In this document: positions 59,736 to 60,000 of the stretch, piece by piece
How positions within the stretch are numbered: the stretch's first letter is position 1
How the letters are laid out: each line of letters begins with the position of its first letter
Assembly (NCBI RefSeq): GCF_037975245.1
Contig: NC_092562.1
Coordinates: forward strand, 29,465,554 to 29,525,553
Source: Apostichopus japonicus
Taxonomy: Eukaryota; Echinodermata; Holothuroidea; Aspidochirotida; Stichopodidae
DNA: 60,000 bases
Direction: 5' to 3'
Notes under the pieces: model-generated
The model's input: the letters and a program-made list of their open reading frames with translations, nothing else
The model's database searches: none
What the model was told of the DNA's origin: nothing
Position numbers and translations under genes: made by a program

Positions 59736-60000
59736 TTAAAGCAACCGAAAGGAAAGTCGTTATCAATGATGAAACACAAATTATAAGAAATAGGATCATC
59801 AAGCGTTATGTATGATAGAAACCAAAAGGGCACGTTTCTAATATAGCCTATATACAATTGTCGAATGAAAATCATCATTGGTGTAGCCTCAGTATTATTA
59901 GAAACTGTTTTGGACATTCTAGCAAAACCCCTTGTGGCATTCTATATAACAAAAAAAAAGAAGGATATTATTGCAGTTATTATCTTATAATTTGCAGCAG
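59736..60000. other. Window end, nothing recognised
   Basis: AT-rich DNA without a visible gene or repeat. Confidence 0.4.

Overview
This is animal genomic DNA: intron-rich, with GT-AG spliced genes, large repeat-filled introns, minisatellites and fossil transposons. A marine invertebrate deuterostome, probably an echinoderm, fits best. The reasons are protein-level similarity to the vertebrate orthologues, and AGGCCTA-rich non-coding DNA with many small hAT-like elements, which I associate with echinoderm genomes. The species call is inference.

Two protein-coding genes are recognisable, both on the minus strand and head to tail. (1) NIPBL (Nipped-B/Scc2, cohesin loader): 32 coding exons were mapped from the ATG at 37397 down to 2761. 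Every junction has a donor and acceptor on the minus strand, and the codon phase carries through all of them. They give 1615 N-terminal residues; the C-terminal part lies beyond the left edge. (2) NAF1 (H/ACA snoRNP assembly factor): 7 coding exons from the ATG at 52852 to the TGA at 44793 give a complete 581-residue protein. NIPBL loads cohesin on chromatin and NAF1 builds H/ACA RNPs and telomerase RNP; no functional link between them is visible.

Layout: 1-2760, NIPBL intron; 2761-37424, NIPBL exons and introns; 37425-about 39700, NIPBL 5' intron and probable promoter side; 39700-44150, intergenic DNA with a hAT-like MITE and an AT microsatellite; 44150-54500, NAF1 with a 42-bp array downstream and a 71-bp array inside; 54500-60000, upstream DNA packed with a LINE 3' end and nested hAT-like elements.

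The most unusual DNA is repetitive. A 41-bp minisatellite repeats the 5' splice site of NIPBL coding exon 17 about 17 times. A 49-bp satellite of about 88 copies is split by a 2.8-kb near-perfect foldback element. At least seven hAT-like non-autonomous elements are present, six with recognisable 8-bp target duplications, including two nested pairs. A dispersed repeat occurs in opposite orientations at 14.3 and 59.4 kb. I found no tRNA, rRNA or CRISPR array, and no new protein system.
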